Origin: Cellulomonas rhizosphaerae
Lineage (GTDB): Bacteria; Actinomycetota; Actinomycetes; Actinomycetales; Cellulomonadaceae
DNA: 42,665 nt
Reading direction: 5' to 3'
Assembly (NCBI RefSeq): GCF_003470205.1
Contig: NZ_QWKP01000208.1
Coordinates: forward strand, 1 to 42,665
The notes under the pieces are model-generated. The model ran no database searches, was not told the DNA's origin, and saw only the letters and a program-made list of their open reading frames with translations. The position numbers and the translations under genes were made by a program. Below are positions 15,449 through 25,782 of this stretch, one piece after another. Every line of letters starts with the position of its first letter. Positions within the stretch are counted from its first letter, which is position 1.

Positions 15449-17125
15449 TCAGCGCGCGAGGTAGTCCTCGCGCACGACGCGCCGCAGCACCTTGCCGATG
15501 AGCGAGCGCGGCAGCTCGTCGAGCACCACGAGGTCGCGCGGCACCGCGTACTTCGCCACCCGCGGCGCGAGCCACGCACGGACCGACGCGAGGTCGACCG
15601 ACGCGCCGGGCGAGAGCGTGACGGCCGCGACGACGTGCTCGCCGAGGTCGCCCGCCGGGACGCCGATCACGGCGACGTCGAGCACGCCGGGCATCGCGCG
15701 CAGCTGGTCCTCGACCTGCGAGGGGTACACCTTGAACCCGCCGGTCACGATCATCTCCTTGATGCGGTCGACGAGGACCACCATGCCGTCGTCGTCCATC
15801 CGCACGATGTCGCCCGTGCGCAGCCAGCCGCCCTCGAGCAGCTGCTCGGCGGTCTCCTCGCGGCGGTGCCAGTAGCCCGCGAACACCTGCGGGCCGTGGA
15901 TGAGCAGCTCGCCCTCGTCGACCTCGCGCGTCGTGTCCTCCGGGTCGACGATCCGGATGTCCGTGCTCGGGAACGGCAGGCCGAGGGCGCCCGGCCGACG
16001 CGCGGGGGACAGGGGGCTGCCGAGCGCGACCGGCGAGGTCTCGGTCAGGCCGTAGCCCTCGACGACGTAGCCGCCGGTCAGCCGCTCCCAGCGCTGCGCC
16101 GTCGCGGCGGGCAGCGGCATCGCGCCGCTGATCGCGTAGCGGAACGACGTGAGGTCGGTCCCGCTCGTCTCCGCGGCCGCGGCGAGGCGGTCGAGCATGG
16201 GCGGGACCGCGGGCAGGAACGTGCCGGGCCGACGACGCTGCGCGGCGAGGACCTGCTCGGGGTCGAACTTGGGGAAGACGACCAGCGTCGCCCCGATGCG
16301 GCTCGCGTAGGTCAGGCACAGCGTGAGCCCGAACGCGTGGAAGAACGGCAGGACGCCGTAGATCGTCTCGGTGCCCTCCTCGGCCCCGGTCCACGCCTGG
16401 CCCTGCACGGCGTTCGCGACGAGGTTCGCGTGCGTGATCATCGCGCCCTTGGGCGTCCCCGTGGTGCCGCCCGTGTACTGGATGAGCGCGAGGTCGGCGG
16501 CGTCGGGCAGCGGGTACGCGTCGTCGAGGGGCGCGGTGCGGGCGACGAGGCGGTGCCAGGACGGGGTGCCCGCGGGGACGGGGCCGCGCAGGGCCTCGCG
16601 CGTGCGGCGCGCGGCGGGGACGGGCAGGCGCAGCGCGAGACGCGAGCGGCGGGGCAGGTCGGCGGACAGGTCGACCGCGACGACCGTGCGCACCGCGGTC
16701 TCGGCCTGGACCTGCAGGACGGCCTCGACGGCCTTCTCCCACACGATCGCGACGACCGCGCCGCTGTCGGCCAGCTGGTGCGCGAGCTCGCGGGCCGTGT
16801 AGGTGGGGTTGTGCTCGACGACGACGGCGCCGATCCGCAGCGCGGCGTGGAACGCGACGACGTGGGCCGCGCAGTTCGGCAGCGCGATCGCGACGCGGTC
16901 GCCCGAGCCGACGCCGAGGTCGACGAGCGCCTGGGCGCCGCGTGCCACCTCGTCGGCCAGCCCGGCGTACGTCGTCGTCGCGCCCAGGAAGTCCACGGCC
17001 ACCCGCTGCGGCCACGCGGCCGCCGCGCGGGCGAGCGAGGAGGTGACGGGCTCGTCGGGAAGGTCGACGACGGCGGGCACGCCCGGTCCGTAGGACGCGT
17101 GCCACGGGCGAAGGAGGTCCGACAT
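15449..17125 (-). CDS. Long-chain fatty acid-CoA ligase (AMP-forming)
   Basis: A 558-residue ANL-superfamily acyl-CoA synthetase activating a carboxylate with ATP and CoA. The P-loop is LIQYTGGTTGTPKGAMITH, the second core VVEGYGLTETSPVAL, the hinge and C-terminal core DRIKEMIVTGGFKVYPSQVED, and the catalytic Lys is in RSLIGKVLRR near the C-terminus. The ATG at 17125 starts MSDLLRPWHASYGPGV, as in FadD homologues; upstream in-frame sequence is not conserved. A palindrome 29 bp upstream matches the one before the Rv3520c-like gene, suggesting one regulator controls both. The chain length or substrate is not predictable. Confidence 0.92.
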   Translation of the reverse strand: MSDLLRPWHASYGPGVPAVVDLPDEPVTSSLARAAAAWPQRVAVDFLGATTTYAGLADEVARGAQALVDLGVGSGDRVAIALPNCAAHVVAFHAALRIGAVVVEHNPTYTARELAHQLADSGAVVAIVWEKAVEAVLQVQAETAVRTVVAVDLSADLPRRSRLALRLPVPAARRTREALRGPVPAGTPSWHRLVARTAPLDDAYPLPDAADLALIQYTGGTTGTPKGAMITHANLVANAVQGQAWTGAEEGTETIYGVLPFFHAFGLTLCLTYASRIGATLVVFPKFDPEQVLAAQRRRPGTFLPAVPPMLDRLAAAAETSGTDLTSFRYAISGAMPLPAATAQRWERLTGGYVVEGYGLTETSPVALGSPLSPARRPGALGLPFPSTDIRIVDPEDTTREVDEGELLIHGPQVFAGYWHRREETAEQLLEGGWLRTGDIVRMDDDGMVVLVDRIKEMIVTGGFKVYPSQVEDQLRAMPGVLDVAVIGVPAGDLGEHVVAAVTLSPGASVDLASVRAWLAPRVAKYAVPRDLVVLDELPRSLIGKVLRRVVREDYLAR

Positions 17126-17153
17126 GACGCCACCGTAACCTACGCAACCGTAA

Positions 17154-17169
17154 GTTACTCGTGAGTAGC
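17154..17169. promoter_or_regulatory. Palindromic operator candidate, copy 2
   Basis: GTTACTCGTGAGTAGC, identical at 15 of 16 positions to the element at 3499-3514, 29 bp upstream of the acyl-CoA ligase ATG. A direct repeat of TTACGG lies between it and the start. Likely a repressor site overlapping the ligase promoter. Confidence 0.5.
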
Positions 17170-17320
17170 AACACAGGGAAGACGCCCGGTTTGGTGGGGG
17201 CAGGGGCCCGTGGCGTACCATCGAGGGTCGCTTGCGCGCCGATGATGTCGGCTGCGCGGCTCATCGTGCCAGCCGCCGGACTCGCCGGTGCAGGCCCCCG
17301 ATCAGTTGGAGACCACTGAA

Positions 17321-18718
17321 GTGAAGAGCGCCGTCGAGACCCTGGAGCCCACCAAGGTCAAGCTGACCGTCGAGGTGACCTACGACGAGCTCAAGCCGAG
17401 CATCGCGCACGCCTACGAGCACATCGCGCAGGACGTGAACATCCCCGGCTTCCGCAAGGGCAAGGTCCCGCCGCGCATCATCGACCAGCGCATCGGCCGC
17501 CCCGCGGTCATCGAGCACGCCGTCAACGAGGGCCTGTCCGGCTTCTACGCCGAGGCCGTCCGTGACAACCAGCTGCGCCCGCTCGGCCAGCCCGAGGTCG
17601 AGGTCACCAAGGTCCCCGGCCTCGTCGCCGGCGACGAGGGCGAGCTGCACTTCTCGGCTGAGGTCGAGGTCCGCCCGGAGATCACGGTCCCCGAGCTCGA
17701 CGGCCTGTCCGTCACGGTCGACGACCTCGAGGTCTCCGACGAGGACGTCGACGGCCGCCTGGACGCGCTGCGCGAGCGCTTCGGCTCGCTCGTGGGCGTC
17801 GACCGTCCCGCGGCCGAGGGCGACTTCGTCGTCATCGACCTGGTCGCCACGATCGGCGACGAGGAGGTCGACAACGTCTCCGGCGTGAGCTACCAGATCG
17901 GCTCGGGCAACATGCTCGAGGGCCTGGACGAGGCGCTGACCAGCCTGTCGAACGGCGAGACCACCACGTTCGTCACCAAGCTCGCCGGTGGCGAGCACGA
18001 GGGCGAGGACGCCCAGGTCACGGTCACCGCGACCACGGTCAAGGAGCGCCAGCTGCCCGAGGCCGACGACGAGTTCGCGCAGCTCGCCTCGGAGTTCGAC
18101 ACGCTCGAGGAGCTCACGGCGGACCTGCGCGAGCAGGCGTCGAAGATCAAGGCGTCCAACCAGGCCGTCCAGGCCCGCGACCTGCTGCTCGAGCAGCTCC
18201 TCGCGGCGACCGAGATCCCCGTCCCGGCCGGCGTCATCGAGGCCGAGGTGCACCGCCACCTCGAGGGTGAGGGTCGCCTCGAGGACGACGTGCACCGTGC
18301 CGAGGTCGGCGAGCAGGCGGAGACGGCGCTGCGCAACCAGATCCTGCTCGACACGCTCGCTGAGCAGCTCGAGGTCAAGGTCTCGCAGGGCGAGCTCGTC
18401 GACTACCTCGTGAGCGCGTCGCGCCAGTACGGCGTGGACCCGAACACGTTCATCCAGAGCCTGGACCAGAACGGCCAGATCCCGGCCATGGTCGCCGAGG
18501 TCGCGCGCTCCAAGGCGCTCGCCATCGCGCTGCGCCGCGTCGCGGTCGTCGACGCCGCCGGCACGGCCGTCGACCTGTCCGAGTTCATCGGCACGGACGA
18601 GGACGACGCCGCCGAGGCCGCCGCCGAGCAGGCCGCCGCCGAGGTCGTGACCGACTCCGCCACCGACATCTCGTCGGTCGCCGCTGGCTCGGACACCGAG
18701 GACGACGTCAAGGCCTGA
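17321..18718 (+). CDS. tig: Trigger factor (ribosome-associated peptidyl-prolyl isomerase chaperone)
   Basis: A 465-residue chaperone at the ribosome exit tunnel. The N-domain opens MKSAVETLEPTKVKLTVEV and has the ribosome-binding signature GFRKGKVPPRII. The central FKBP-type PPIase domain (about 150-245) starts GDFVVIDLVATIGDEEVDN, and the C-terminal helical arms follow. The tail after about residue 430 is acidic and Ala-rich. The GTG at 17321 matches the conserved start, with GGAG 9 nt upstream; the in-frame GTG at 17288 adds a non-conserved extension. A terminator follows, separating it from clpP1. Confidence 0.96.
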   Translation: MKSAVETLEPTKVKLTVEVTYDELKPSIAHAYEHIAQDVNIPGFRKGKVPPRIIDQRIGRPAVIEHAVNEGLSGFYAEAVRDNQLRPLGQPEVEVTKVPGLVAGDEGELHFSAEVEVRPEITVPELDGLSVTVDDLEVSDEDVDGRLDALRERFGSLVGVDRPAAEGDFVVIDLVATIGDEEVDNVSGVSYQIGSGNMLEGLDEALTSLSNGETTTFVTKLAGGEHEGEDAQVTVTATTVKERQLPEADDEFAQLASEFDTLEELTADLREQASKIKASNQAVQARDLLLEQLLAATEIPVPAGVIEAEVHRHLEGEGRLEDDVHRAEVGEQAETALRNQILLDTLAEQLEVKVSQGELVDYLVSASRQYGVDPNTFIQSLDQNGQIPAMVAEVARSKALAIALRRVAVVDAAGTAVDLSEFIGTDEDDAAEAAAEQAAAEVVTDSATDISSVAAGSDTEDDVKA

Positions 18719-18730
18719 CGCACCGACCGG

Positions 18731-18763
18731 AGGGGCCCCGCCGCAGCTGCGGTGAGGGCCCCT
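18731..18763 (+). terminator. Intrinsic terminator after tig
   Basis: AGGGGCCC (18731-18738) pairs with GGGCCCCT (18756-18763), enclosing an inner CCGC-AGCT-GCGG hairpin and followed by TTCGTCGT. It begins 13 nt after the trigger factor stop codon. Confidence 0.75.
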
Positions 18764-18787
18764 TCGTCGTCCGTGGGGAGCGTGCTG

Positions 18788-18798
18788 CGCCGTCAGCG
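18788..18798. promoter_or_regulatory. Possible ClgR box upstream of clpP1
   Basis: CGCCGTCAGCG followed by AAAA fits CGC-N5-GCG with Y/R at the inner positions, the core of ClgR sites that activate clpP operons in actinobacteria. It lies 136 bp upstream of the clpP1 start. CGC/GCG triplets are common here, so this is weak evidence. Confidence 0.3.
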
Positions 18799-18933
18799 AA
18801 AACGGCCCCGAGCGGGACTGGGAGCGCCCCGTGCTCGCGTTAGGGTCACTGCAGCGCGAGAGGCGGACCGCCCAGGTCGGCCCCACGCACCGCAGGACAG
18901 AGAACGACGCAGCCGCCAGACGAAGGAGCCTTC

Positions 18934-19551
18934 GTGAACCAGAACGTGCCGGCGATGGCCCGGAACGACTCCCCGGCCTTCGGCCTCAACGACAGCATCT
19001 ACAACCGACTGCTGCGCGAGCGCATCATCTGGCTCGGCTCCGAGGTCCGTGACGAGAACGCGAACGCGATCTGCGCGCAGATGATGCTGCTCGCCGCGGA
19101 AGACCCGGACAAGGACATCTTCCTGTACATCAACTCGCCCGGCGGATCGATCACCGCGGGCATGGCGATCTACGACACCATGCAGTACATCCAGCCCGAC
19201 GTCGCCACGGTGGCCATGGGCATGGCGGCCTCGATGGGGCAGTTCCTGCTCTCGTCGGGAGCCAAGGGCAAGCGCTACGCGACGCCCCACGCCCGCGTGA
19301 TGATGCACCAGCCCTCGGGCGGCATCGGCGGCACGGCCACCGACGTCCGCATCAACGCCCAGCTCATCCTGCACATGAAGACTGTGCTGGCCGAGCTGAT
19401 CGCCGAGCAGACCGGCAAGGACGTCGAGCAGATCCACGCCGACTCGGACCGCGACCGCTGGTTCACGGCACCCGAGGCGCTCGAGTACGGGTTCATCGAC
19501 CACGTCGTGGAGTCGGCCGGATCCGTCGCCGGCGGCGGCGGCACGGCCTGA
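18934..19551 (+). CDS. clpP1: ATP-dependent Clp protease proteolytic subunit 1
   Basis: A 205-residue serine peptidase subunit. Catalytic Ser100 is in [12 protein letters not shown], His125 in MMHQPSGG, and the Asp lies in the ADSDRDRWF region; the handle and [10 protein letters not shown] loop are intact. The GTG start has AAGGAG 6 nt upstream. It precedes clpP2 by 33 bp; in actinobacteria the two form a mixed ClpP1P2 tetradecamer that works with ClpX or ClpC1. The Gly-rich C-terminus (SVAGGGGTA) is flexible. Confidence 0.97.
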   Translation: MNQNVPAMARNDSPAFGLNDSIYNRLLRERIIWLGSEVRDENANAICAQMMLLAAEDPDKDIFLYINSPGGSITAGMAIYDTMQYIQPDVATVAMGMAASMGQFLLSSGAKGKRYATPHARVMMHQPSGGIGGTATDVRINAQLILHMKTVLAELIAEQTGKDVEQIHADSDRDRWFTAPEALEYGFIDHVVESAGSVAGGGGTA

Positions 19552-19584
19552 GCCCCCTGACACCGAGACGCTGAGGAGAATCAC

Positions 19585-20307
19585 GTGAGCACCGAGTCCC
19601 AGTTCATCGCCCGCGCGGGCCGGCTCGCCGGTCCGTCCGGGTTCGGTGGGTTCGCACCCACCGCACCGTCGTCGCGCTACGTCCTGCCGCAGTTCGAGGA
19701 GCGCACCGCCTACGGCTTCAAGCGCCAGGACCCGTACACCAAGCTGTTCGAGGACCGCATCGTGTTCCTCGGCGTGCAGGTGGACGACGCCTCGGCCGAC
19801 GACGTCATGGCGCAGCTCCTCGTGCTCGAGGGCACGGACCCCGAGCGCGACATCACCATCTACATCAACTCGCCCGGTGGCTCGTTCACGGCCCTGACGG
19901 CCATCTACGACACCATGCAGTACATCAAGCCGGAGATCATGACGGTCTGCCTCGGCCAGGCGGCCTCCGCCGCTGCCGTGCTGCTCGCCGCCGGCTCGCC
20001 GGGCAAGCGCCTGGCGCTGCCCAACGCGCGCGTGCTGATCCACCAGCCCGCGATGGAGGGCGGCGGCTACGCGCAGGCCTCCGACATCGAGATCCACGCC
20101 AACGAGCTCATCCGCATGCGGGAGTGGCTCGAGGAGACGCTCGCGCACCACACGGGCCGCGACCTCGAGCAGGTCCGCAAGGACATCGAGCGCGACAAGA
20201 TCCTCACCGCCAAGCAGGCGCACGAGTACGGGATCGTCGACCAGGTGCTCGCCAGCCGCAAGGGTGTGCGGGCCACGACCGTCGAGCCGTCGCAGATCGA
20301 GGCGTGA
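19585..20307 (+). CDS. clpP2: ATP-dependent Clp protease proteolytic subunit 2
   Basis: A 240-residue ClpP paralogue with Ser128 ([13 protein letters not shown]) and His153 ([11 protein letters not shown]) in place. The N-terminal extension of about 45 residues before the core [13 protein letters not shown] is longer than in ClpP1 and is probably a processed propeptide or axial loop. The GTG start has GAGGAG 6 nt upstream. Co-transcribed with clpP1; a strong terminator follows, so clpX likely has its own promoter. Confidence 0.97.
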   Translation: MSTESQFIARAGRLAGPSGFGGFAPTAPSSRYVLPQFEERTAYGFKRQDPYTKLFEDRIVFLGVQVDDASADDVMAQLLVLEGTDPERDITIYINSPGGSFTALTAIYDTMQYIKPEIMTVCLGQAASAAAVLLAAGSPGKRLALPNARVLIHQPAMEGGGYAQASDIEIHANELIRMREWLEETLAHHTGRDLEQVRKDIERDKILTAKQAHEYGIVDQVLASRKGVRATTVEPSQIEA

Positions 20308-20323
20308 CCTCGTCCTAGCTCCG

Positions 20324-20367
20324 AGCGTGCGGTCCGGACCAGCGTCCGGGCCGCACGCTGGAGTTTT
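20324..20367 (+). terminator. Intrinsic terminator after clpP2
   Basis: A 15-bp stem with one T-G wobble (20324-20338 with 20345-20359; outer arms AGCGTGCGG and CCGCACGCT), loop CCAGCG, then GGAGTTTT. It begins 16 nt after the clpP2 stop. Confidence 0.85.
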
Positions 20368-20516
20368 CAGCCAGGTTGGAGCAGACACGCCGCGCCCGAC
20401 GACGGGGTACGGCTGACATCGCGCCCGTCGTGGTGTGCAATGGGGTTGGGCGCCCCCGATGCCGGGGGCCAGACGCACCGTCCGTCCGGGCGGGGCACAG
20501 ATCGAAGGGACACGAC

Positions 20517-21797
<1,281 letters not shown>

Positions 21798-21828
21798 CCT
21801 CCAGCCGGTCACGCCTAGGATCGGCCCC

Positions 21829-22143
21829 GTGAGCGACCTGCCTGCCCCGATCCCCGCCGACCTCGCACGCCTGCGCGGCAGCATCGACAACATCGACGCC
21901 GCGCTGGTGCACCTGCTCGCGGAGCGGTTCAAGGCGACGCAGCAGGTGGGTCACCTCAAGGCGGCCCAGGGCCTGCCCGCGTCCGACCCGGGCCGCGAGG
22001 CCGAGCAGGTCGCGCGGCTGCGGGACCTCGCGCACCAGGCCGACCTGGACCCGGTGTTCGCGGAGAAGTTCCTCGCGTTCATCGTCAGCGAGGTCATCCG
22101 CCACCACGAGGAGATCGCGCAGGCATCGCGCGACGACTCATAG
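21829..22143 (+). CDS. Chorismate mutase (AroQ type)
   Basis: A 104-residue all-helical chorismate mutase that converts chorismate to prephenate for Phe and Tyr synthesis. It shows LARLRGSIDNIDAALVHLLAERFKATQQVGHLKA (first helix with Arg, Asp and Lys active-site residues) and REAEQVARLRDLA ... FIVSEVIRHHEEIAQ. GTG start. Lying after clpX, it may share transcripts with it. Its last 6 bp overlap the convergent GNAT gene. Confidence 0.92.
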   Translation: MSDLPAPIPADLARLRGSIDNIDAALVHLLAERFKATQQVGHLKAAQGLPASDPGREAEQVARLRDLAHQADLDPVFAEKFLAFIVSEVIRHHEEIAQASRDDS

Positions 22144-22596
22144 GGCCAGCTTGAAGCCCTCGTGCGACTGCTCGTAGCCGAGGGCGCGGTAGAACCTGTG
22201 CGCGTCGCCGCGGCGCTTGTCGGACGTGAGCTGCGCGAGCGCGCACCCGCGTTCGCGCCCGCGCCGGTGGGCCTCGTCCATCAGCAGGCGCCCGACACCG
22301 CGGCCTCGCAGCGTCGAGTCCACCCGGACGGCCTCGACGATCATGCGCGTGCTCGCCCCGCGCGAGATCGTCGGGACGAACGTGAGCTGCATCGTCGCGA
22401 CCACCACGCCGTCGAGCTCCCCGACGACCAGCAGGTTGTTCGGGTCCGCGTCGATCGTCGCGAACGTTGCCTCGTACTCATCAAGCGAGGCACCCTCGCG
22501 ACCTGCGCCGATGGCATCGTCGGTGAGCAGGGTGACGATGCGCGTCAGGTCGTCGCGCCGCGCGTCGCGGAAGGTCACGTCCAGGTGGGTGGGCAC
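22138..22596 (-). CDS. GNAT family N-acetyltransferase
   Basis: A 152-residue single-domain acetyltransferase. Motif A reads VEAVRVDSTLRGRGVGRLLMDEAHRRGRERGC with the Q/RxxGxG/A acetyl-CoA loop as RGRGVG, followed by LTSDKRRGDAHRFYRALGYEQSHEGFKLAL, the usual GNAT C-terminus. The start is uncertain: a GTG at 22596 without a good SD is used because it covers the first strand. The substrate is unknown. Confidence 0.88.
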   Translation of the reverse strand: MPTHLDVTFRDARRDDLTRIVTLLTDDAIGAGREGASLDEYEATFATIDADPNNLLVVGELDGVVVATMQLTFVPTISRGASTRMIVEAVRVDSTLRGRGVGRLLMDEAHRRGRERGCALAQLTSDKRRGDAHRFYRALGYEQSHEGFKLAL

Positions 22597-22742
22597 AGCC
22601 GTGCACGCTATCCCGACCTACGGATTCGGGGTGGCGCGCGACGGTCAGGTGGGCGAGGGTGGACGAGTCAGTTCCGGCCGGCCGACAGGGGACGGACGTG
22701 CCCGCGGTCGCCGGTGATCGCCGCTCCCGGAGGTGCTGCCCC

Positions 22743-23936
22743 ATGGACCTGCACTGGCTCAAGCCGCTGCTCGGCCGCCCGTCCCCGTTCACGACCGTCT
22801 TCCTCGACGTGACCCGGGCGGAGGTGGCCGGAGAGGCCGAGGCGGCGGACCGGTGGAAGTCGCTGCGGCGCTCCCTCGAGCGCGACGGCGCGCCCGCGGC
22901 GGTGCTCGACGAGATCGGCGAGCTCATCGCCGTCCCGACAGGCGGCCGCGGCCCGCACGGCCGCGTGATCATCGCGGACGCCGAGGGTGTGCGCGTGGAC
23001 CGCGTGCTGTCCGACCCGCCCGCCCAGTCGGTCGGCGTGCACGGCCCGCTGCCCGCACTGCTGCCCGCGATCCGGTCGGCCGACGAGGCCGTCACGGCAC
23101 TGCTCGTCGTGACCGACCGCACGGGTGCCGACCTCACGCTGCGCTCGCTCGGTGCGGCGGCTGAGGGCGCCTCCGAGACCGAGGCGGTTGAGGGCGGCCA
23201 CGACGACGTGCACAAGACCCGCGAGGGCGGCCTGGACCGCCGCAGCCAGACCCGCGCCGAGGACTCCTGGCAGCGCAACGCCGAGGCCGTGGCCGCCGAG
23301 GTGGACCGCCGCGTGCGGGAGAAGGCTCTCGACCTGGTGCTGCTGACCGGAGACACCCGGGCGGTCGGCTTCGTGCGCGACGCGCTGGGCCAGGAGGCGC
23401 GCGCGCTCCTCGTCGAGGTGGCCGGTGGCGGGCGCGGCGAAGGCGTGAACGCGGCGGCGTTCGAGGCGAAGGTGGCCGAGGCGGTCACGAAGTTCCGGGC
23501 AACGCGACGCAAGGCCGTGCTGGACCGGTTCGCGACCGCGCAGGGTCGCGGCGAGAACGCGGTCACCTCGCTGGACGACGTCGTCGAGGTGCTGCGGCGC
23601 GGCCAGGTCGCCGAGCTCGTGCTGCACGTCGACGCGCTGTCCGGGGCACTGGGGGAGCGCGAGCTGTTCGTCGGGCCCGGCCCGCTCGAGCTCGCGACGA
23701 GCGCCGAGGACCTCGCAGCGATCGGCGTCGAGGGCGAGGGCTCGCGCTACACCGCGGACATCGCGCTCGTGCGCGCCGCGCTCGGCCAGGAGGCGGGCGT
23801 GACGTTCGCGGAGGACGGCGCGGTCGACCTCGTCGACGGCGTCGGAGCGCTGCTGCGCTGGTCGGACGGCTCGACGCCGAGCGAGGCCGTGCCGACCCAG
23901 TCCGGCGACCAGGCCCGGCTGCGGACCGTGGTGTAG
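22743..23936 (+). CDS. baeRF family protein (Rv2629-like, eRF1-domain)
   Basis: A 397-residue protein of the bacterial archaeo-eukaryotic release factor family, like M. tuberculosis Rv2629. It starts MDLHWLKPLLGRPSPFTTVFLDV. The loop region KTREGGLDRRSQTRAEDSWQRNAEAVA occupies the place of the GGQ loop in this family, and the eRF1 middle and C-terminal domain-like parts follow (LVLLTGDTRAVGFVRDAL; ELFVGPGPLEL). These proteins are thought to act at stalled ribosomes or as peptidyl-tRNA hydrolases, and Rv2629 responds to hypoxia; a function here is inference. The ATG has GGAGG 9 nt upstream. It is convergent with the next gene, 1 bp apart. Confidence 0.82.
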   Translation: MDLHWLKPLLGRPSPFTTVFLDVTRAEVAGEAEAADRWKSLRRSLERDGAPAAVLDEIGELIAVPTGGRGPHGRVIIADAEGVRVDRVLSDPPAQSVGVHGPLPALLPAIRSADEAVTALLVVTDRTGADLTLRSLGAAAEGASETEAVEGGHDDVHKTREGGLDRRSQTRAEDSWQRNAEAVAAEVDRRVREKALDLVLLTGDTRAVGFVRDALGQEARALLVEVAGGGRGEGVNAAAFEAKVAEAVTKFRATRRKAVLDRFATAQGRGENAVTSLDDVVEVLRRGQVAELVLHVDALSGALGERELFVGPGPLELATSAEDLAAIGVEGEGSRYTADIALVRAALGQEAGVTFAEDGAVDLVDGVGALLRWSDGSTPSEAVPTQSGDQARLRTVV

Positions 23937-23937
23937 C

Positions 23938-25746
23938 TCAGTCGCCGTGGCGGGTGTCGACGTACAGCGCGTCGACCTCCGCCGCGTAGTCCTTGAGCAC
24001 GAGCGCGCGCTTCACCTTCAGCGACGGCGTGAGGTAGCCGTTCTGCTCGGTGAAGTCGGTGTCGAGCACGCGGATCTTGCGGATCGACTCCGCGCGCGAG
24101 ACGGCCTCGTTGGCGCGTGCGACCGCACGGTCGAGAGCCTCCAGCACCTGCGGGTCCTGACCGGCGGCGTGCGCGTCCATCGCGGGCAGGCCGTGGTTGG
24201 ACAGCCAGCCCGGGAGCATCTCGGCGTCGAGGGTGACGAGCGCGCCGATGAACGGACGCTGGTCGCCGACCACGACGACCTGGCTCACGATCGGGTGGCC
24301 GCGCAGGCGGTCCTCGAGCTCTGCGGGGGCGACGTTCTTGCCGCCCGCCGTGACGATGAGCTCCTTGGTGCGGCCCGTGATGCGCAGGTAGCCGTCGTCG
24401 TCGAGCGTGCCGACGTCGCCGGTGCGGAACCAGCCGTCGACGAGGGCCTCGGCGGTGGCCTCGGGGTCGTGGCGGTAGCCGCGGAAGACGTGGGGGCCGG
24501 AGACCCAGATCTGGCCGTCGTCGTCGACGCGCAGCGCCGTGCCGGGGAACGCAGGGCCGACCGTGCCGACCTTCGTCAGGCCCGGGCGGTTGACCGTGGT
24601 CGGGGCGGTCGTCTCGGTGAGGCCGTAGCCCTCCAGGACGCGCACGCCGATGCCGCGGTAGAAGTGACCGAGCCGCTCGCCCAAGGGCGCACCGCCGGAC
24701 ACGGCCCACTCGCAGCGGCCGCCGAGCGCGGACCGCAGGCGCGCGTGCACGAGGCGGCTGGCCAGCGCGTGCCGGCTGCGCAGCGCGGCGCCGGGGCCCG
24801 CGGGGTCGTCCAGCGCACGGGAGTAGTCGACCGCGGCCTTGGCGGCCCAGCGGAACAGGCGGAGCTTCGCGCCCGAGCCCGCGGTCTGCTCGGCCGAGTT
24901 GTAGACCTTCTCGAACACGCGGGGCACCGCGAGCAGGAATGTGGGCTGGAACGAGGCGAGGTCGGCCAGGAGGTGCTTGGCGTCGGGCGCGTGGCCGAGC
25001 ACCGCGCCCGAGGGCACGCACAGCACCTGGATGAACCGCGCGAAGACGTGCGCGAGCGGCATGAACAGCAGCGTGCGGGCGCCGGGTACCGCGCAGACGT
25101 CGCCGAGCCCGTCGACGCCCGCCTCCGCGAGGGCGACGAAGTTGCCGTGCGTGAGCTCGACGCCCTTGGGCCGACCGGTCGTGCCCGAGGTGTAGATGAC
25201 CGTCGCGAGGTCGTCCATGCCCGCCAGGGCGCTCCGGCGCGCGATCTCGTCGTCCGCGACGCCCGCGCCCGCGGCGACCAGCGCGTCCAGCGCGCCCTCG
25301 TCGATCACGAGCACGTCGGTCAGCCCCGGCAGGTCGTCGCGGACCTGGGCCACGACGCGCGCGTGCGCGGGCGTCTCGACGACGGCGAGCTTGGCGCCCG
25401 TGTCGGCGGCGATCCAGCGCACCTGCTCGGCGGACGAGGTCTCGTAGACCGGCACGCCCACGGCGCCGGCGGCCCAGAGCGCGAAGTCGAGCACGGTCCA
25501 CTCGTACCGGGTCCGGGACATGATCGCGACGCGGTCGCCGGGCTCGACGCCGCGCGCGACGAGGCCCTTGGCGACCGAGGTGACCTGCGTGGTGAACTCG
25601 GTGACGGTGACCGGCACCCACGCGTCACCCTCGTGGCGCTCGGAGAAGACGCCGTTCGGGTCGCGCGCGAGGCGCGCGGCGAGCATCCCGGGGATGCTGT
25701 CGCGCGGATCGGTCGTGACGGTCGTGGGGGAGGAGAACTCACGCAT
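23938..25746 (-). CDS. Long-chain acyl-CoA synthetase (FadD15-like)
   Basis: A 602-residue AMP-forming synthetase of the larger FACS subgroup. Motifs: ATVIYTSGTTGRPKGVELTHGNF (P-loop), VLEGYGLTETTAPTTVN, DVGTLDDDGYLRITGRTKELIVTAGGKNVAPAELED, and the FTEQNGYLTPSLKVKRALVLKDY C-terminus typical of FadD15-type long-chain enzymes. ATG start at 25746. It follows valS on the same strand with a 36-bp gap and may be co-transcribed. Distinct from the 558-residue ligase at 15.4 kb: no shared operator is visible here. Confidence 0.93.
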   Translation of the reverse strand: MREFSSPTTVTTDPRDSIPGMLAARLARDPNGVFSERHEGDAWVPVTVTEFTTQVTSVAKGLVARGVEPGDRVAIMSRTRYEWTVLDFALWAAGAVGVPVYETSSAEQVRWIAADTGAKLAVVETPAHARVVAQVRDDLPGLTDVLVIDEGALDALVAAGAGVADDEIARRSALAGMDDLATVIYTSGTTGRPKGVELTHGNFVALAEAGVDGLGDVCAVPGARTLLFMPLAHVFARFIQVLCVPSGAVLGHAPDAKHLLADLASFQPTFLLAVPRVFEKVYNSAEQTAGSGAKLRLFRWAAKAAVDYSRALDDPAGPGAALRSRHALASRLVHARLRSALGGRCEWAVSGGAPLGERLGHFYRGIGVRVLEGYGLTETTAPTTVNRPGLTKVGTVGPAFPGTALRVDDDGQIWVSGPHVFRGYRHDPEATAEALVDGWFRTGDVGTLDDDGYLRITGRTKELIVTAGGKNVAPAELEDRLRGHPIVSQVVVVGDQRPFIGALVTLDAEMLPGWLSNHGLPAMDAHAAGQDPQVLEALDRAVARANEAVSRAESIRKIRVLDTDFTEQNGYLTPSLKVKRALVLKDYAAEVDALYVDTRHGD

Positions 25747-25782
25747 GGGGCGACCTTATCCGGGGCTGCCCCTACGGCAGGC

